64,000 nucleotides of DNA, taken from assembly GCF_002288005.1 (NCBI RefSeq), contig NZ_CP016771.1, forward strand, positions 930,001-994,000. The letters are read 5' to 3'. The notes beneath the pieces are model-generated. The model saw only the letters and a program-made list of their open reading frames with translations. It made no database searches and had not been told where the DNA came from. Made by a program: the position numbers and the translations under genes. The stretch's first letter is position 1; each line of letters begins with the position of its first letter. This stretch comes from Candidatus Nanopelagicus hibericus. Lineage in GTDB: Bacteria > Actinomycetota > Actinomycetes > Nanopelagicales > Nanopelagicaceae. Below, piece after piece: positions 8,414 through 20,522 of this stretch.

Positions 8414-9670
8414 ATGGAACGGTTGCGGGTAGTCGGAGGTGCCAGATTATCTGGCACAGTTCGAGTTTCTGGAGCAAAAAACTCGGCACTTAAATTAATG
8501 GCTGCCACACTACTCGCCCCCGGAAAATCTACAATCACTAATCTGCCAGCGATCGCAGATGTTGATTACATGGCTGAGTTACTCACTCGATTAGGTTGCA
8601 AAGTTGAGGTAGATAACCATCGCCATGAGGTCAGTATTGATGTACCAGAAAAATTGGGTCATCGAGCTGATTATGATTTAGTAAGAAAGATGCGAGCATC
8701 AATTAATGTTTTGGGTCCATTAATTGCTAGAGAGTTAATTGCTGAAGTGGCACTACCTGGTGGCGACGCAATTGGATCGCGTGGACTTGATTATCATATT
8801 AATGGCCTAACAGATATGGGCGCAGATATTAACTCTGAACATGGATTTGTTATTGCAAAAGCTCCAAATGGATTGAAGGGTGCAAATATAACTTTAGAGT
8901 TTCCAAGTGTTGGCGCTACTGAAAATATTATGACTGCCGCCACATTGGCTCGCGGAACAACCACTATTGAAAACGCTGCTCGTGAACCAGATGTAGTAGA
9001 TCTGGGTGAATTTTTAATCTCTATGGGCGCAAAAATTTCCGGGCTTGGAACTCATACTATTAAAATTGTAGGTGTTAAAGAATTAAACCCAGCTACCCAT
9101 GCAACTTTGGCAGATCGCATCGTCTCAGGGACCTGGGCATTTGCAGCTGCAATGACTCAAGGTGATATCACGATTGAAAACGGCCGCCCAGACCACCTGG
9201 AAATGCCATTAGATAAATTAGTTGAAGCTGGCGCAGTAATTACTACCACTAAAAATGGGTTTAGAGTAAAAATGGATAAGCGACCGATAGCAGTTGATGT
9301 AGCAACACTTCCCTATCCTGGATTTCCGACAGATCTTCAGCCAATGGTTATCACTTTAAATGCAATTGCTGATGGCACATCGTTAGTCACTGAAAATGTC
9401 TTCGAAGGTAGATTTATGTTTGTAAATGAACTACTTAGACTGGGAGCTAAGATCCAAGTTGATGGCCATCACGCAGCAATAACTGGAATTGATCAATTAT
9501 CTGCAGCCCCCGTTGCTGCCACTGACATCAGAGCAGGTGCTGGCCTAGTGTTGGCTGCCCTTGTGAGTGATGGGGTGACTATTATTGAGGATGCATTCCA
9601 TATTGATCGAGGATATCCAGATTTCCCAGCACAACTACAATCGTTAGGTGCAGATGTCAGCAGAGTTTAA
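8414..9670 (+). CDS. murA: UDP-N-acetylglucosamine 1-carboxyvinyltransferase (MurA), Asp active-site form
   Basis: First committed step of peptidoglycan synthesis: PEP transfer to UDP-GlcNAc. The start is taken at ATG 8414 (418 aa), just after GGGGA; the in-frame ATG at 8375 lacks a ribosome site and would overlap the divergent gene. Visible: GAKNSALK at 20-27 (Lys22/Asn23), [20 protein letters not shown] and the C-terminal DRGYPDF. The active-site cysteine of most MurA enzymes (Cys115 in E. coli) is Asp118 here, as in mycobacteria and chlamydiae, which is known to confer fosfomycin insensitivity. Its 3' end overlaps glpX by 17 bp. Confidence 0.95.
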   Translation: MERLRVVGGARLSGTVRVSGAKNSALKLMAATLLAPGKSTITNLPAIADVDYMAELLTRLGCKVEVDNHRHEVSIDVPEKLGHRADYDLVRKMRASINVLGPLIARELIAEVALPGGDAIGSRGLDYHINGLTDMGADINSEHGFVIAKAPNGLKGANITLEFPSVGATENIMTAATLARGTTTIENAAREPDVVDLGEFLISMGAKISGLGTHTIKIVGVKELNPATHATLADRIVSGTWAFAAAMTQGDITIENGRPDHLEMPLDKLVEAGAVITTTKNGFRVKMDKRPIAVDVATLPYPGFPTDLQPMVITLNAIADGTSLVTENVFEGRFMFVNELLRLGAKIQVDGHHAAITGIDQLSAAPVAATDIRAGAGLVLAALVSDGVTIIEDAFHIDRGYPDFPAQLQSLGADVSRV

Positions 9671-10610
9671 TTTCCCAGACCGCAACTTAGCACTTGAATT
9701 AGTACGAGTTACTGAAACTGCAGCGGTCGCTGCCTCTGCTTGGGTTGGACGAGGCGATAAAGATGCAGCTGATGGTGCAGCAGTTGCGGCAATGCGTAAA
9801 ATGATTAATACCGTTGATATGAACGGTGTGATTGTTATTGGTGAGGGTGAAAAAGATAACGCACCCATGTTGCATAATGGTGAAGAGGTCGGAAATGGTA
9901 GTGGACCAAATTGCGATGTTGCAGTTGATCCAATTGATGGCACAACATTAACTTCAAATGGCTTAAATGGCGCAGTTAGCGTAATCGCACTGGCTCCCCG
10001 CGGCACTATGTTTGATCCCAAGGGTGCTTTTTATATGAACAAAATTGTTACTGGGGCCGAAGCAGCAGCTGTTATTGATATTACTGCTCCAGCAGGTGAA
10101 AATGTCCGAAAGGTTGCAAAAGCAAAGGGAGTTGATGTAAGTGACATAACAGTCATAGTCTTGGATAGACCAAGACATGCTGATCTCTTGCAGGAGTTAC
10201 GTAAAGCAGGGGCACGTATTAGATTAATTAGAGATGGCGATGTGGCAGCTGCAATAGAAACCACCCGAATCGGTACTGGAATTGATATTTTGATGGGTAT
10301 TGGTGGCACACCTGAAGGAGTAGTAACCGCTGCTGCAATGCGCGCACTGGGCGGAGTAATTCAAGGTCAATTAGCACCGCAAAGTGAGAGTGAAAAATCA
10401 TCAGCAAAAGCTGCTGGTCATGATCTTTCTAAGATTTATACAACTAATGATTTAGTTGCCTCTGATGATGTTTTCTTTTCCGCCACTGGAATTACAGATG
10501 GTGAGTTACTCAGGGGGGTCAGACACACCGCATTTGGTGCGATTAGCCATTCATTGGTAGTAAGAGGTCGTTCTAAAACTGTAAGAATTATTGAGACTGA
10601 GCACCGCTAA
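9654..10610 (+). CDS. glpX: Class II fructose-1,6-bisphosphatase (GlpX)
   Basis: 318 aa from ATG 9654, 6 nt after TTAGG; a GTG at 9648 is a possible alternative. It hydrolyses fructose-1,6-bisphosphate in gluconeogenesis. Family motifs: [38 protein letters not shown] (metal-binding Asp/Asp) and [15 protein letters not shown]. GlpX is the usual FBPase in actinobacteria. It is read through from murA with overlapping ends, and its stop lies 1 bp from the convergent atpC stop, so there is no room for a separate terminator between them. Confidence 0.95.
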   Translation: MSAEFNFPDRNLALELVRVTETAAVAASAWVGRGDKDAADGAAVAAMRKMINTVDMNGVIVIGEGEKDNAPMLHNGEEVGNGSGPNCDVAVDPIDGTTLTSNGLNGAVSVIALAPRGTMFDPKGAFYMNKIVTGAEAAAVIDITAPAGENVRKVAKAKGVDVSDITVIVLDRPRHADLLQELRKAGARIRLIRDGDVAAAIETTRIGTGIDILMGIGGTPEGVVTAAAMRALGGVIQGQLAPQSESEKSSAKAAGHDLSKIYTTNDLVASDDVFFSATGITDGELLRGVRHTAFGAISHSLVVRGRSKTVRIIETEHR

Positions 10611-10611
10611 A

Positions 10612-10869
10612 CTAATTTTTAACCGCTTCTGCTTCACCTAAGATTGAAACTCTATTTTTTGAAACAGAAATAAAACCGCCGTTTATTACAAAGTCATTTA
10701 CCGAACCATCAGCCGCTTTGATTGAAACCGTGCCATCGGCAAGTACCCCAAGAAGTGGTGCGTGGTCTGAGAGAATTCCAAGATCTCCTCCAAGTGTGCG
10801 GGCTGAAACCATCGTTGCTTCACCGCTCCACACCCGCTTCTCTGGGGTAACTACCTCAACTTTTAACAT
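10612..10869 (-). CDS. atpC: ATP synthase epsilon subunit, short form without C-terminal helices
   Basis: Last gene of the atp operon. 85 aa cover only the N-terminal beta-barrel domain (KVEVVTPEKRVWSGEA...GDLGILSDHAPLLGVL...NGGFISVSKNRVSILGEAE). Epsilon subunits are usually 120-140 aa, with two C-terminal helices that can extend into the F1 head and inhibit ATP hydrolysis; those are absent here, and the stop is clean with no frameshift remnant before glpX. Three bases separate it from atpD. Coupling should still work through the barrel domain, but helix-mediated inhibition should be lost (inference). Confidence 0.93.
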   Translation of the reverse strand: MLKVEVVTPEKRVWSGEATMVSARTLGGDLGILSDHAPLLGVLADGTVSIKAADGSVNDFVINGGFISVSKNRVSILGEAEAVKN

Positions 10870-10872
10870 GAT

Positions 10873-13202
<2,330 letters not shown>

Positions 13203-13221
13203 TTTTCTTAGCTCTCTTTTC

Positions 13222-14859
13222 TTATCGCTTTATCGCTGGAACTTGGCGGGTAATTTGCTCATTATCTTCACCAGTTAATGCATCAGCTTTTTTCTCATTT
13301 ACAGCTGGTGCAACCGATGATTTAAATTGAGTCTTAAATACCGTAATCGCCTCTTCCAATGATTTAACAGTGTCATCTGTCAACTCACGGGTGGTTGATA
13401 TTACTTCAAAGATCGCCTTGCGCTCTCTGGCAATAAAATCTAAGAACTCAGCTTCAAAACGACGAATATCAACAACTGGAACTGAATCTAATTTTCCAGT
13501 GGTTCCAGCCCAGATAGATGCGACTTGGCGTTCTACTGAAAATGGTGAGTACTGACCCTGCTTTAATAGTTCAACCATTCGCGCACCGCGCTCAAGCTGT
13601 GCTTTCGAGGCAGCATCTAGATCTGAACCAAAAGCTGCGAAAGCTTCAAGCTCTCGGTACTGAGCAAGATCAAGCCGAAGTCGTCCGGCAATCTTTTTAA
13701 TCGCCTTTGTTTGCGCAGATCCACCAACGCGAGATACTGAAATACCAACGTTAATTGCTGGACGAACACCTGCGTTAAACAAATCAGTCTCTAAGAAACA
13801 CTGACCATCAGTAATAGAGATAACGTTGGTTGGAATAAAGGCCGAAACGTCATTTCCTTTAGTTTCAATGATTGGCAAGCCGGTCATAGAACCGCCACCT
13901 AATTCATCAGATAGCTTTGCGCATCGCTCCAGCAGACGAGAGTGTAAATAGAAAACATCTCCTGGATATGCCTCACGACCTGGTGGGCGCCTTAGCAGTA
14001 GCGATACTGAACGATAAGCCTCTGCTTGTTTTGAAAGATCATCAAAAATAATTAATACATGTTGTCCTTTATACATCCAGTGCTGACCAATTGATGAACC
14101 AGTGTAAGGAGCAAGGTATTTAAATCCTGCTGGATCAGAGGCTGGTGCTGCCACAATTGTTGTGTAAGCCATGGCACCTGCTGCTTCAAGTGAGCCTTTA
14201 ACAGAGGCGATTGTTGAACCCTTTTGTCCAATCGCAACATAAATACATTTAACCTGCTTCTTTGGATCCCCACTCTTCCAGTTCTCCAATTGATTAATAA
14301 TTGTGTCAACTGCAATAGCAGTTTTACCTGTCTGGCGATCACCAATAATTAATTGGCGCTGACCACGGCCGATCGCAGTCATCGCGTCAATTGCTTTAAT
14401 ACCAGTTTGCATTGGCTCTTTAACCGGTTGTCTTTGCACCACAGATGGTGCTTGAATTTCAAGGGCGCGAGTGGTTTCAGCTTTTATTTCACCCTTACCA
14501 TCAATTGGTCTGCCTAATGCATCAACAACTCGACCTAAGAAGCCATCACCAACTGGAACAGAGAGAATTTCCCCAGTTCGTCGAACTGGTGTTCCCTCTT
14601 CAATGCCGGTGAACTCACCCAAGATAACAACACCGATTTCGCGAACATCTAAGTTCAACGCTAGTCCCAATGTGCCATTTTCAAACTTTAATAATTCATT
14701 TGTCATGGTAGATGGCAAACCTTCAACTCGAGCGATGCCATCACCTGCTTCAGTTACGGCGCCAATTTCATCTTTTACTGCGGCACCTGGTTTGTATGCA
14801 GCGACATGTTTTGCCAGTGCATCCCGAATCTCTTCGGGGCGGATAGTAACTTCGGCCAT
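13222..14859 (-). CDS. atpA: ATP synthase F1 alpha subunit
   Basis: 545 aa non-catalytic nucleotide-binding subunit. Visible: N-terminal [13 protein letters not shown], Walker [23 protein letters not shown], Walker [14 protein letters not shown], and the C-terminal ARGxR-like signature region [14 protein letters not shown]. The final 30 residues are a charged extension, common in actinobacterial AtpA. It sits between atpH and atpG in the standard order, with a 52-bp gap upstream. Confidence 0.98.
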   Translation of the reverse strand: MAEVTIRPEEIRDALAKHVAAYKPGAAVKDEIGAVTEAGDGIARVEGLPSTMTNELLKFENGTLGLALNLDVREIGVVILGEFTGIEEGTPVRRTGEILSVPVGDGFLGRVVDALGRPIDGKGEIKAETTRALEIQAPSVVQRQPVKEPMQTGIKAIDAMTAIGRGQRQLIIGDRQTGKTAIAVDTIINQLENWKSGDPKKQVKCIYVAIGQKGSTIASVKGSLEAAGAMAYTTIVAAPASDPAGFKYLAPYTGSSIGQHWMYKGQHVLIIFDDLSKQAEAYRSVSLLLRRPPGREAYPGDVFYLHSRLLERCAKLSDELGGGSMTGLPIIETKGNDVSAFIPTNVISITDGQCFLETDLFNAGVRPAINVGISVSRVGGSAQTKAIKKIAGRLRLDLAQYRELEAFAAFGSDLDAASKAQLERGARMVELLKQGQYSPFSVERQVASIWAGTTGKLDSVPVVDIRRFEAEFLDFIARERKAIFEVISTTRELTDDTVKSLEEAITVFKTQFKSSVAPAVNEKKADALTGEDNEQITRQVPAIKR

Positions 14860-14911
14860 CTTGATCTTCCTTCTCTCTTCAAATAACAGATGCTTAACGC
14901 ATCTGTTAAAC

Positions 14912-15739
14912 CTAACTTACGAGCGCTCTGCCCGCTTCTGCTAAACGATTAACGATGGTGCCATCTATTACATCATCGGCATATCTAATTGACATACCGC
15001 CTAAAACCTTTGGGTCAATCTCTACATTAATATGCACATCTCTGCCCATTTGCTTGGACAGTGCAGAAAGTAATTTATTTAACTGCGCATCGCTTAATTC
15101 AACCGCACTTTTTACATGCGCGACTAATCGATCCTTACGGGCTGCCACATAATGTGAGTAAGCGGTGAGAGTGGCATCAATACTTCGTCCTCGACGTAAT
15201 GTGATGACCTTACGCAATAATTCAACAGTTGAGTTAGCGTACTTACCTTTAACCAATGAATCTAACAACGAGAGCTTGTTGGCATCGGTATCTGCCGAGG
15301 TATTAAGCACCTGGCGCAACTCTGGATTAGATTTTAATACTCGCGCAAAATCAAATAGCTGATTTTCAAGATTTTCTAGCTCGCTGTTTTTTTCAGCTGC
15401 TGCGGTTGCTGCCTCTACCGCTAAGTTTTCAACTGCATCTGCAATCTCACCTGGGTTAGACCAGCGCAATGATGAAGCTTGGGCAAGCAAAGTTTGAGCG
15501 GATGCAGAAATATTTTTACCATAAAGATTTGAAATCAACTCTGATTTAGCGCTTGAATCTCGTGCGCTATCAGTTAATGCTCTGCGAAGTCCGATTGATG
15601 ATGTTAGGGATGAAAGAATAGTAAAAAGATCATTGGCCAAGGTGGCAGCAGCTGCTGCTGATTGGGTATTCACCAAATCAGTCAACGCTTTGCGCAGAGT
15701 TAATACCGATGCTCTGCTTGAACCACCTAATACCTTCAT
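14912..15739 (-). CDS. atpH: ATP synthase delta subunit, long actinobacterial form
   Basis: 275 aa peripheral-stalk protein. The C-terminal part carries the conserved delta signature ([25 protein letters not shown]). It is about 100 residues longer than the E. coli protein, in line with the long delta of Streptomyces. Unlike in Mycobacterium, it is not fused to a b-like segment: atpF is a separate gene 2 bp upstream. The N-terminal half is helical and alanine-rich. Confidence 0.93.
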   Translation of the reverse strand: MKVLGGSSRASVLTLRKALTDLVNTQSAAAAATLANDLFTILSSLTSSIGLRRALTDSARDSSAKSELISNLYGKNISASAQTLLAQASSLRWSNPGEIADAVENLAVEAATAAAEKNSELENLENQLFDFARVLKSNPELRQVLNTSADTDANKLSLLDSLVKGKYANSTVELLRKVITLRRGRSIDATLTAYSHYVAARKDRLVAHVKSAVELSDAQLNKLLSALSKQMGRDVHINVEIDPKVLGGMSIRYADDVIDGTIVNRLAEAGRALVS

Positions 15740-15741
15740 GA

Positions 15742-16281
15742 TTACTTACTCTTCTCCAAATCTGCAATAAAGCGATCAACAATTCGAGATTGACGGACCT
15801 GGTCATCTAGCGCTTCTCCGACAATCTTTCCGGCCAACTCAGTTGCAAGTGCACCAACCTCATTACGAAGTGAGGTGACTGCTTGCTGACGCTCAGCTTC
15901 GATCGCAGCGGTAGCAGCTGCAGTAATTCTTGCCGCCTCCTCTGCTGCCTTACTTCGCAAATCTTCAATGATGGCAGCACCTTGCACTCTGGCATCTTCA
16001 CGGATCTTTTGTGCTTCACCACGAGCTTCATTTAATTGGTTTGTGTACTGCGCAAGTGCGCGCTCTGCTTCTATTTGGGCACGCTCTGCTTTTTCCATAC
16101 CACCTTGAATTGCTTCAGTGCGGGCGGTGAATGCTTTTTCAAACATCGGAACCACTTTGGAACGTAGAACTAAGAACAATAAGGAGAATGCAATAAAACC
16201 AACGATTAATTCTGCGGTGTGCGGAATTAATGGGTTAGCACCCTCGGCTGCTGCCCAGTTGCTAAAACTTTTTGAAGACAT
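15742..16281 (-). CDS. atpF: ATP synthase Fo b subunit
   Basis: 179 aa. One N-terminal membrane helix (LIVGFIAFSLLFLVLRSKVVPMFEKAF) is followed by a long charged coiled coil rich in Ala/Glu/Arg that reaches to the F1 head. Length and layout are typical of bacterial b subunits. It lies between atpE (22 bp) and atpH (2 bp). A single b gene is seen, so the peripheral stalk is presumably a b homodimer. Confidence 0.95.
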   Translation of the reverse strand: MSSKSFSNWAAAEGANPLIPHTAELIVGFIAFSLLFLVLRSKVVPMFEKAFTARTEAIQGGMEKAERAQIEAERALAQYTNQLNEARGEAQKIREDARVQGAAIIEDLRSKAAEEAARITAAATAAIEAERQQAVTSLRNEVGALATELAGKIVGEALDDQVRQSRIVDRFIADLEKSK

Positions 16282-16303
16282 TACTTACCTATCCTTAGTT
16301 TTA

Positions 16304-16507
16304 TTAGAGAACGAAAGCTAGTACTAGACCAAAAAGCGCTAGCGCTTCTGCTAGTGCAAAGCCTAGAAATGCGATCGGCTGCAGTACTGAACGTGCTTCC
16401 GGTTGGCGTGCTACACCGCTGATGTAAGCAGCGAAGATCATGCCAGTTGCGATTGCAGGTCCGATTGCAGATAGGCCATAACCGACCAGGTTGAGTGTGC
16501 CTGTCAT
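16304..16507 (-). CDS. atpE: ATP synthase Fo c subunit
   Basis: 67 aa hairpin of two membrane helices joined by the polar loop ARQPEAR (33-39). The ion-binding carboxylate is Glu54 in [12 protein letters not shown]. The glutamine and serine/threonine ligands that mark sodium-type rings are not seen around it, so a proton-driven ring is expected. A strong ribosome site (GAAGGAAAAG) precedes the ATG, fitting the high c-ring stoichiometry. Confidence 0.96.
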   Translation of the reverse strand: MTGTLNLVGYGLSAIGPAIATGMIFAAYISGVARQPEARSVLQPIAFLGFALAEALALFGLVLAFVL

Positions 16508-16551
16508 TTTCTTTTCCTTCTTTCTTAGTTGGTGGTTTTTATTTTTTCCGT

Positions 16552-17355
16552 TTAGTGCTCATCTGCTAACGCACCCGCAATATAGAGGGCGGTCAACAGG
16601 GTAAAGATATATGCCTGCAGGCACTGAACCATAAATTCGAAAAAGGTCAGCGCAATTCCAAAGGCAAAAGCGAATGGTGATACTAACTTCAGACCAATTA
16701 CCCCCTGCAATAGGTGCTCGCCGCCTAGGATGAAAACTAGGAGCAAAAGGTGACCGGCAAACATATTTGCGAATAACCGCAGTGAAAGAGTTAGTGGCCG
16801 GACTAGGAAATAGGTGGCCACCTCAATTGGGGTGAGCAGAATATAAACCGGTTTTGGAACTCCCGGCATAAACATAATTTCTTTCAGATAAGCGATTAAT
16901 CCTTTATGTTTAATAGCTACATAATGGAATATTACAAATGTAAACATCGCTAATACATAAGGAAAGCTCACTCTAGACATTGTTGGAAACTGCAGAAATG
17001 GAATAATTCCAAATAAATTGTTGGTCAAGATAAATGTGAAAAGTGTAAAAAGGTAAGGGACAAATCGCATAAATTCATGACCGATTACATCTCGAGCTAG
17101 ATCATTTCTAACAAAACCATAAACTGATTCACCAGCAAATTGCAGTTTTGATGGAACTATTGCGGCTTTTCTTGAAGCAAGAATGAAAAATACTGAGATT
17201 AAAATTACTGAGAAAAAAACTAGAAAGACTGGTTTAGTAGTAAACGGGTTATCGCCAAAAACTGGCGGCAATTCAAAGTCGGCGGTACTAGGTGGCTTGA
17301 AGCCATCCTCACTTGCTAACCGAACGCCCACGTAAATCTCCAAAACGTTAATCAC
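16552..17355 (-). CDS. atpB: ATP synthase Fo a subunit
   Basis: 267 aa membrane protein forming the proton half-channels. The penultimate helix contains [16 protein letters not shown], with the essential stator arginine; the last helix ends [21 protein letters not shown]. The GTG at 17355 is the longest start but lacks a clear ribosome site, so the first few residues are uncertain. A 144-bp gap upstream, before atpI, is the largest in the operon and may hold a promoter, though I could not pick out a confident one. Confidence 0.95.
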   Translation of the reverse strand: MINVLEIYVGVRLASEDGFKPPSTADFELPPVFGDNPFTTKPVFLVFFSVILISVFFILASRKAAIVPSKLQFAGESVYGFVRNDLARDVIGHEFMRFVPYLFTLFTFILTNNLFGIIPFLQFPTMSRVSFPYVLAMFTFVIFHYVAIKHKGLIAYLKEIMFMPGVPKPVYILLTPIEVATYFLVRPLTLSLRLFANMFAGHLLLLVFILGGEHLLQGVIGLKLVSPFAFAFGIALTFFEFMVQCLQAYIFTLLTALYIAGALADEH

Positions 17356-17499
17356 TTAATCTGCTGGGATACTTCAAGTTACTCAGAATCTGCTATAGCC
17401 AACTGGGGATTGCGGCTACGGGCGAAACCCTATTAGGAAAGTTAGATTAATGTGAAATTTATCAAGGTGAACATCTCAAACCTTGGGGTTTTAGTGATC

Positions 17500-17724
17500 T
17501 TAATCCCGCCCGAAGCGCAGCCAGACTAAATATATGGATGCCCCAGCACCTAGCAACATCCCGACCAACACCAAATAGGTTGTTCCGAGCCATCTATCCA
17601 AGCCCCAACCAATCCCACCCCAAATCAATAATCCAGATAGTAAGTAACCCACAATTGACCACAACGCATTTTCCTCATTCTGGGAATTGTTTAAGTCATC
17701 GTTGTTGGATTTAGATCTACTCAT
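17500..17724 (-). CDS. AtpI/AtpZ-like small membrane protein
   Basis: 74 aa from ATG 17724, which follows GGAG by about 7 nt and overlaps the previous gene's 3' end; a longer frame begins at 17742. A polar Asn-rich N-terminus is followed by two membrane helices (WSIVGYLLSGLLIWGGIGWGL and TYLVLVGMLLGAGASIYLVW), the layout of AtpZ/AtpI-type proteins coded just before atpB. Such proteins assist c-ring assembly or Mg2+ supply in other bacteria; that role is inferred from position. Confidence 0.75.
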   Translation of the reverse strand: MSRSKSNNDDLNNSQNEENALWSIVGYLLSGLLIWGGIGWGLDRWLGTTYLVLVGMLLGAGASIYLVWLRFGRD

Positions 17725-18136
17725 TACTTTTCTCCATTCCACTTGGTAGCGGCAGTTGAGATCTCAACTTCATGAAACTAGATATCTCACCAAATAACCA
17801 CGCCATGGTAATCAAAATTGCGCAAATGGCAAAACTGCCCCGATCAACAGTACTTCGATCGGTGTATTTAGTAACTAAAAGCAAAAAAGCTCCCATCAAA
17901 ATTACTTTGGCAAAGTAGGAGAACATGGCAAGTGCCATAGTAATCATAGGATCTAAATCACGAGAGATCCGCGCAACTAAAAGATGTATACTAAAAAATA
18001 TTATTACAGTAAAGGATGCAAGTGCTGCTCCTACTAAACCAGATTCTCCACGAGCTAAGGCCATGACAACTATTAAAATTACTGCAGTAATAGATGCTGG
18101 GACGATTGCTCCTTTCCAAAGTTTGGTATCGCTCAT
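17717..18136 (-). CDS. Four-helix membrane protein, ATP synthase subunit I-like (Rv1303 position)
   Basis: 139 aa with four hydrophobic segments (IVPASITAVILIVVMALA, LVGAALASFTVIIFFSIHLLVA, MALAMFSYFAKVILMGAFLLLV, FAICAILITMAWLFG). The place between rfe and the atp genes is the same as mycobacterial Rv1303, a subunit-I-like protein. It ends inside the start of the AtpI/Z-like gene (8-bp overlap) and begins 1 bp after rfe, so it is surely co-transcribed. No catalytic motif is visible. Confidence 0.75.
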   Translation of the reverse strand: MSDTKLWKGAIVPASITAVILIVVMALARGESGLVGAALASFTVIIFFSIHLLVARISRDLDPMITMALAMFSYFAKVILMGAFLLLVTKYTDRSTVDRGSFAICAILITMAWLFGEISSFMKLRSQLPLPSGMEKSNE

Positions 18137-18137
18137 A

Positions 18138-19220
18138 TTAAATTTTTTCGCTAACTCTAGACTTGCTAATTACTAAAACTGATAATAGAAATATTCCTAC
18201 GCCTGATAAAACCGAAATCCAAAGTGGAATAAATGCTGCTAAAACTGTCGGAAGCGCAAACATGCCTGTCCAAAGATACAAAACAATTGTGGCTCGTTGT
18301 TGAGTTAATCCAAAGCGCATAATCCGATGATGTAGGTGTTCTCGATCAGCTGTAAAGGGTGAACGCCCAGCTTTTATTCTTCGAATTATTGCCATTGCAA
18401 AATCCAACAGAGGGATCGCAAGTATTGTAAAAGGTAACATCAACGGCAGTAACGCAGTTCCGCTGTTACCTTCAGTAATAGCCGAGGCATCAACCTGGCC
18501 GGTTAAAGTTATTGCAGATGCACTTACTAGTAAACCTAAAAACATCGCACCGGAATCTCCCATAAATATTTGGGCTGGGTGGAAATTATGCGGTAAAAAG
18601 CCAAGACATAATCCAATAACCACCGCAGTAATAAGTGATGGCGCACCAGCACGATTTAATCCGTTAATAACTGCAAGGAGGTAGGAAAAGGCAAAGAAAG
18701 AGGCTGCACAAATCATTACAATTCCAGTTGCTAATCCATCAAGTCCGTCGACGAAGTTAATCGCATTGATTACTACCATCACAAATATAACTGTTAGCAC
18801 TTGACCAATATTTGTTGGCAAAGTAGTTATTCCATTTATTGGCAACCACAGTATTTGTACTCCGTATATCAACAAAATTCCAGCAGCTAGCCCTTGACCG
18901 GCAAATTTAGTTATTGGATCTAGGTCAAATCGATCATCAATCATGCCAAGAAGTAAAATAAAAGTGCCACTTAAAAAAATACCTGTTGCATCGCTGCCAA
19001 AAGACTTATGAATTAATGGTAGGTAATTAACGATTACCAAAGTGAGCGCCATTGATAGCCACATTGCCAATCCGCCCCACCGCGGAGTTGGTTGAAGGTG
19101 TATATCTCGAGCACGTATGGCAGTTACTGCACCGGCCTTAACCGCAAGATCTCTTACAATCGGAGTAATTAAATAAGTGATTAGTGCTGCAAGTAATATG
19201 GTTACTAAATACTCACGCAT
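18138..19220 (-). CDS. rfe: Undecaprenyl-phosphate GlcNAc-1-phosphate transferase (WecA/Rfe type)
   Basis: 360 aa polytopic membrane enzyme of the MraY/WecA family that starts a lipid-linked glycan by moving GlcNAc-1-P (or a related sugar phosphate) onto polyprenyl phosphate. Motifs: PTPRWGGLAMW, LLGMIDDRFDLDP (catalytic Asp pair), NFVDGLDGLATG and MGDSGAMFLG, then the HLHHR cytoplasmic signature near 291. About eleven membrane segments. In Mycobacterium the same gene is next to atp and starts arabinogalactan linker synthesis; here it probably serves a cell-wall glycan. Confidence 0.93.
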   Translation of the reverse strand: MREYLVTILLAALITYLITPIVRDLAVKAGAVTAIRARDIHLQPTPRWGGLAMWLSMALTLVIVNYLPLIHKSFGSDATGIFLSGTFILLLGMIDDRFDLDPITKFAGQGLAAGILLIYGVQILWLPINGITTLPTNIGQVLTVIFVMVVINAINFVDGLDGLATGIVMICAASFFAFSYLLAVINGLNRAGAPSLITAVVIGLCLGFLPHNFHPAQIFMGDSGAMFLGLLVSASAITLTGQVDASAITEGNSGTALLPLMLPFTILAIPLLDFAMAIIRRIKAGRSPFTADREHLHHRIMRFGLTQQRATIVLYLWTGMFALPTVLAAFIPLWISVLSGVGIFLLSVLVISKSRVSEKI

Positions 19221-19232
19221 TGCTTTGGGTGA

Positions 19233-20513
19233 TTAATTCTTTGGTTCAGGATAGACCGGGAATTGATTAGTTAATTGATGAACCTCAGATCTAATTGCCT
19301 TAGCCTTACCCGCATCTTCACCATCTTTTATCGCCCGCGCAATAAATGATGCAATCTGTTTCATCTCATTTTTACCCATACCCTGAGTTGTTGTTGCCGC
19401 AGTTCCAACCCTTATGCCGCTGGTAACTGCTGGGGTTTGTGGATCATATGGAATGGCATTTTTATTGAGAGTAATACCAGAAAGCCCACATCTTTCATCA
19501 GCAACCTTGCCTGTTACACCGGTCGAGCGAATATCAATTAAGGCAAGGTGAGTTTGAGTGCCACCAGATACTGCACGCATTCCTTCGTTCTCTAAACTCT
19601 TAGCCAGCTCTTGGCAATTCTCAATAACTTTTTTAGCATAACTTTGATACTCAGCAGTTGCACACTCTTTTAAAACGATTGCCTTGCCAGCAACCGCACT
19701 CATAATGGGCCCACCTTGCATGCCTGGAAATATTGCTTTATCAATAGCAGCTGCATGCTTTTCTTTCGACAAAATCATGCCACCCCTTGGACCGCGCAGC
19801 ACTTTGTGAGTTGTAAACGAAACTACATCCGCATACGGCACAGGAGATGGAATCGCCTTGCCAGCAACTAAGCCAATAAAGTGAGCTGCATCCACCCACA
19901 TAATTGCGCCAACCTCATCACATATTTGACGAACTTTTTGGAAGTCAATCAAACTTGGATATGCAGTAGCACCTGAGCAAATCATCTTAGGTTTGTGCTC
20001 AATCGCAAGATCTCGCAATTGATCATAATCAATTAATTCATTATCTTGACGAACGCCGTAGGAAACAACATTGAACCACTTACCTGAAAAATTCACTTTA
20101 GAACCATGAGTTAAATGTCCGCCATGTGGCAGCGACATTGCCAGAACTGTGTCACCTGGCTTAGTAAATGCCTGATAAACAGCAACGTTTGCACTTGCCC
20201 CAGAATGTGGTTGAAGATTTGCGTGCTCTGCGCCAAATAGTTTTTTAGCACGATCAATACCAATTATTTCAACCTTATCCACCTCTTCGCAGCCGCCGTA
20301 GTATCGCTTGCCTGGATAACCTTCAGCATATTTATTTGAAAGTGTTGAGCCCATTGCAGCTAGGACAGCTGATGAGGTGAAATTTTCACTTGCGATTAAT
20401 TGCACATCTTGGCGTTGGCGCACAAGCTCTGAAATTACAACAGCGGCTATCTCTGGATCTTGTTTTTCTAGTGAATTAAAATCTGGGCCGTAGTATTTTT
20501 CAAAGCGGGACAT
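19233..20513 (-). CDS. glyA: Serine hydroxymethyltransferase
   Basis: 426 aa PLP enzyme converting serine and tetrahydrofolate to glycine and methylene-THF. Visible: NLQPHSGASANVAVYQ, the GATAYPS segment, DAAHFIGLVAG, and the Schiff-base lysine in VSFTTHKVLRGPRGGM. The length is standard. Inserted in the operon between rfe and the Sua5-like gene, a place where many actinobacteria also carry it. Spacing to both neighbours is about 10 bp. Confidence 0.97.
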   Translation of the reverse strand: MSRFEKYYGPDFNSLEKQDPEIAAVVISELVRQRQDVQLIASENFTSSAVLAAMGSTLSNKYAEGYPGKRYYGGCEEVDKVEIIGIDRAKKLFGAEHANLQPHSGASANVAVYQAFTKPGDTVLAMSLPHGGHLTHGSKVNFSGKWFNVVSYGVRQDNELIDYDQLRDLAIEHKPKMICSGATAYPSLIDFQKVRQICDEVGAIMWVDAAHFIGLVAGKAIPSPVPYADVVSFTTHKVLRGPRGGMILSKEKHAAAIDKAIFPGMQGGPIMSAVAGKAIVLKECATAEYQSYAKKVIENCQELAKSLENEGMRAVSGGTQTHLALIDIRSTGVTGKVADERCGLSGITLNKNAIPYDPQTPAVTSGIRVGTAATTTQGMGKNEMKQIASFIARAIKDGEDAGKAKAIRSEVHQLTNQFPVYPEPKN

Positions 20514-20522
20514 ACGCTAAGC

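Noticed and set aside
14471-14944. Long antisense open frame over atpA and similar frames opposite other genes
   Set aside because: They lie wholly opposite well-conserved genes, have no recognisable protein and no ribosome sites; they are codon-bias shadows.
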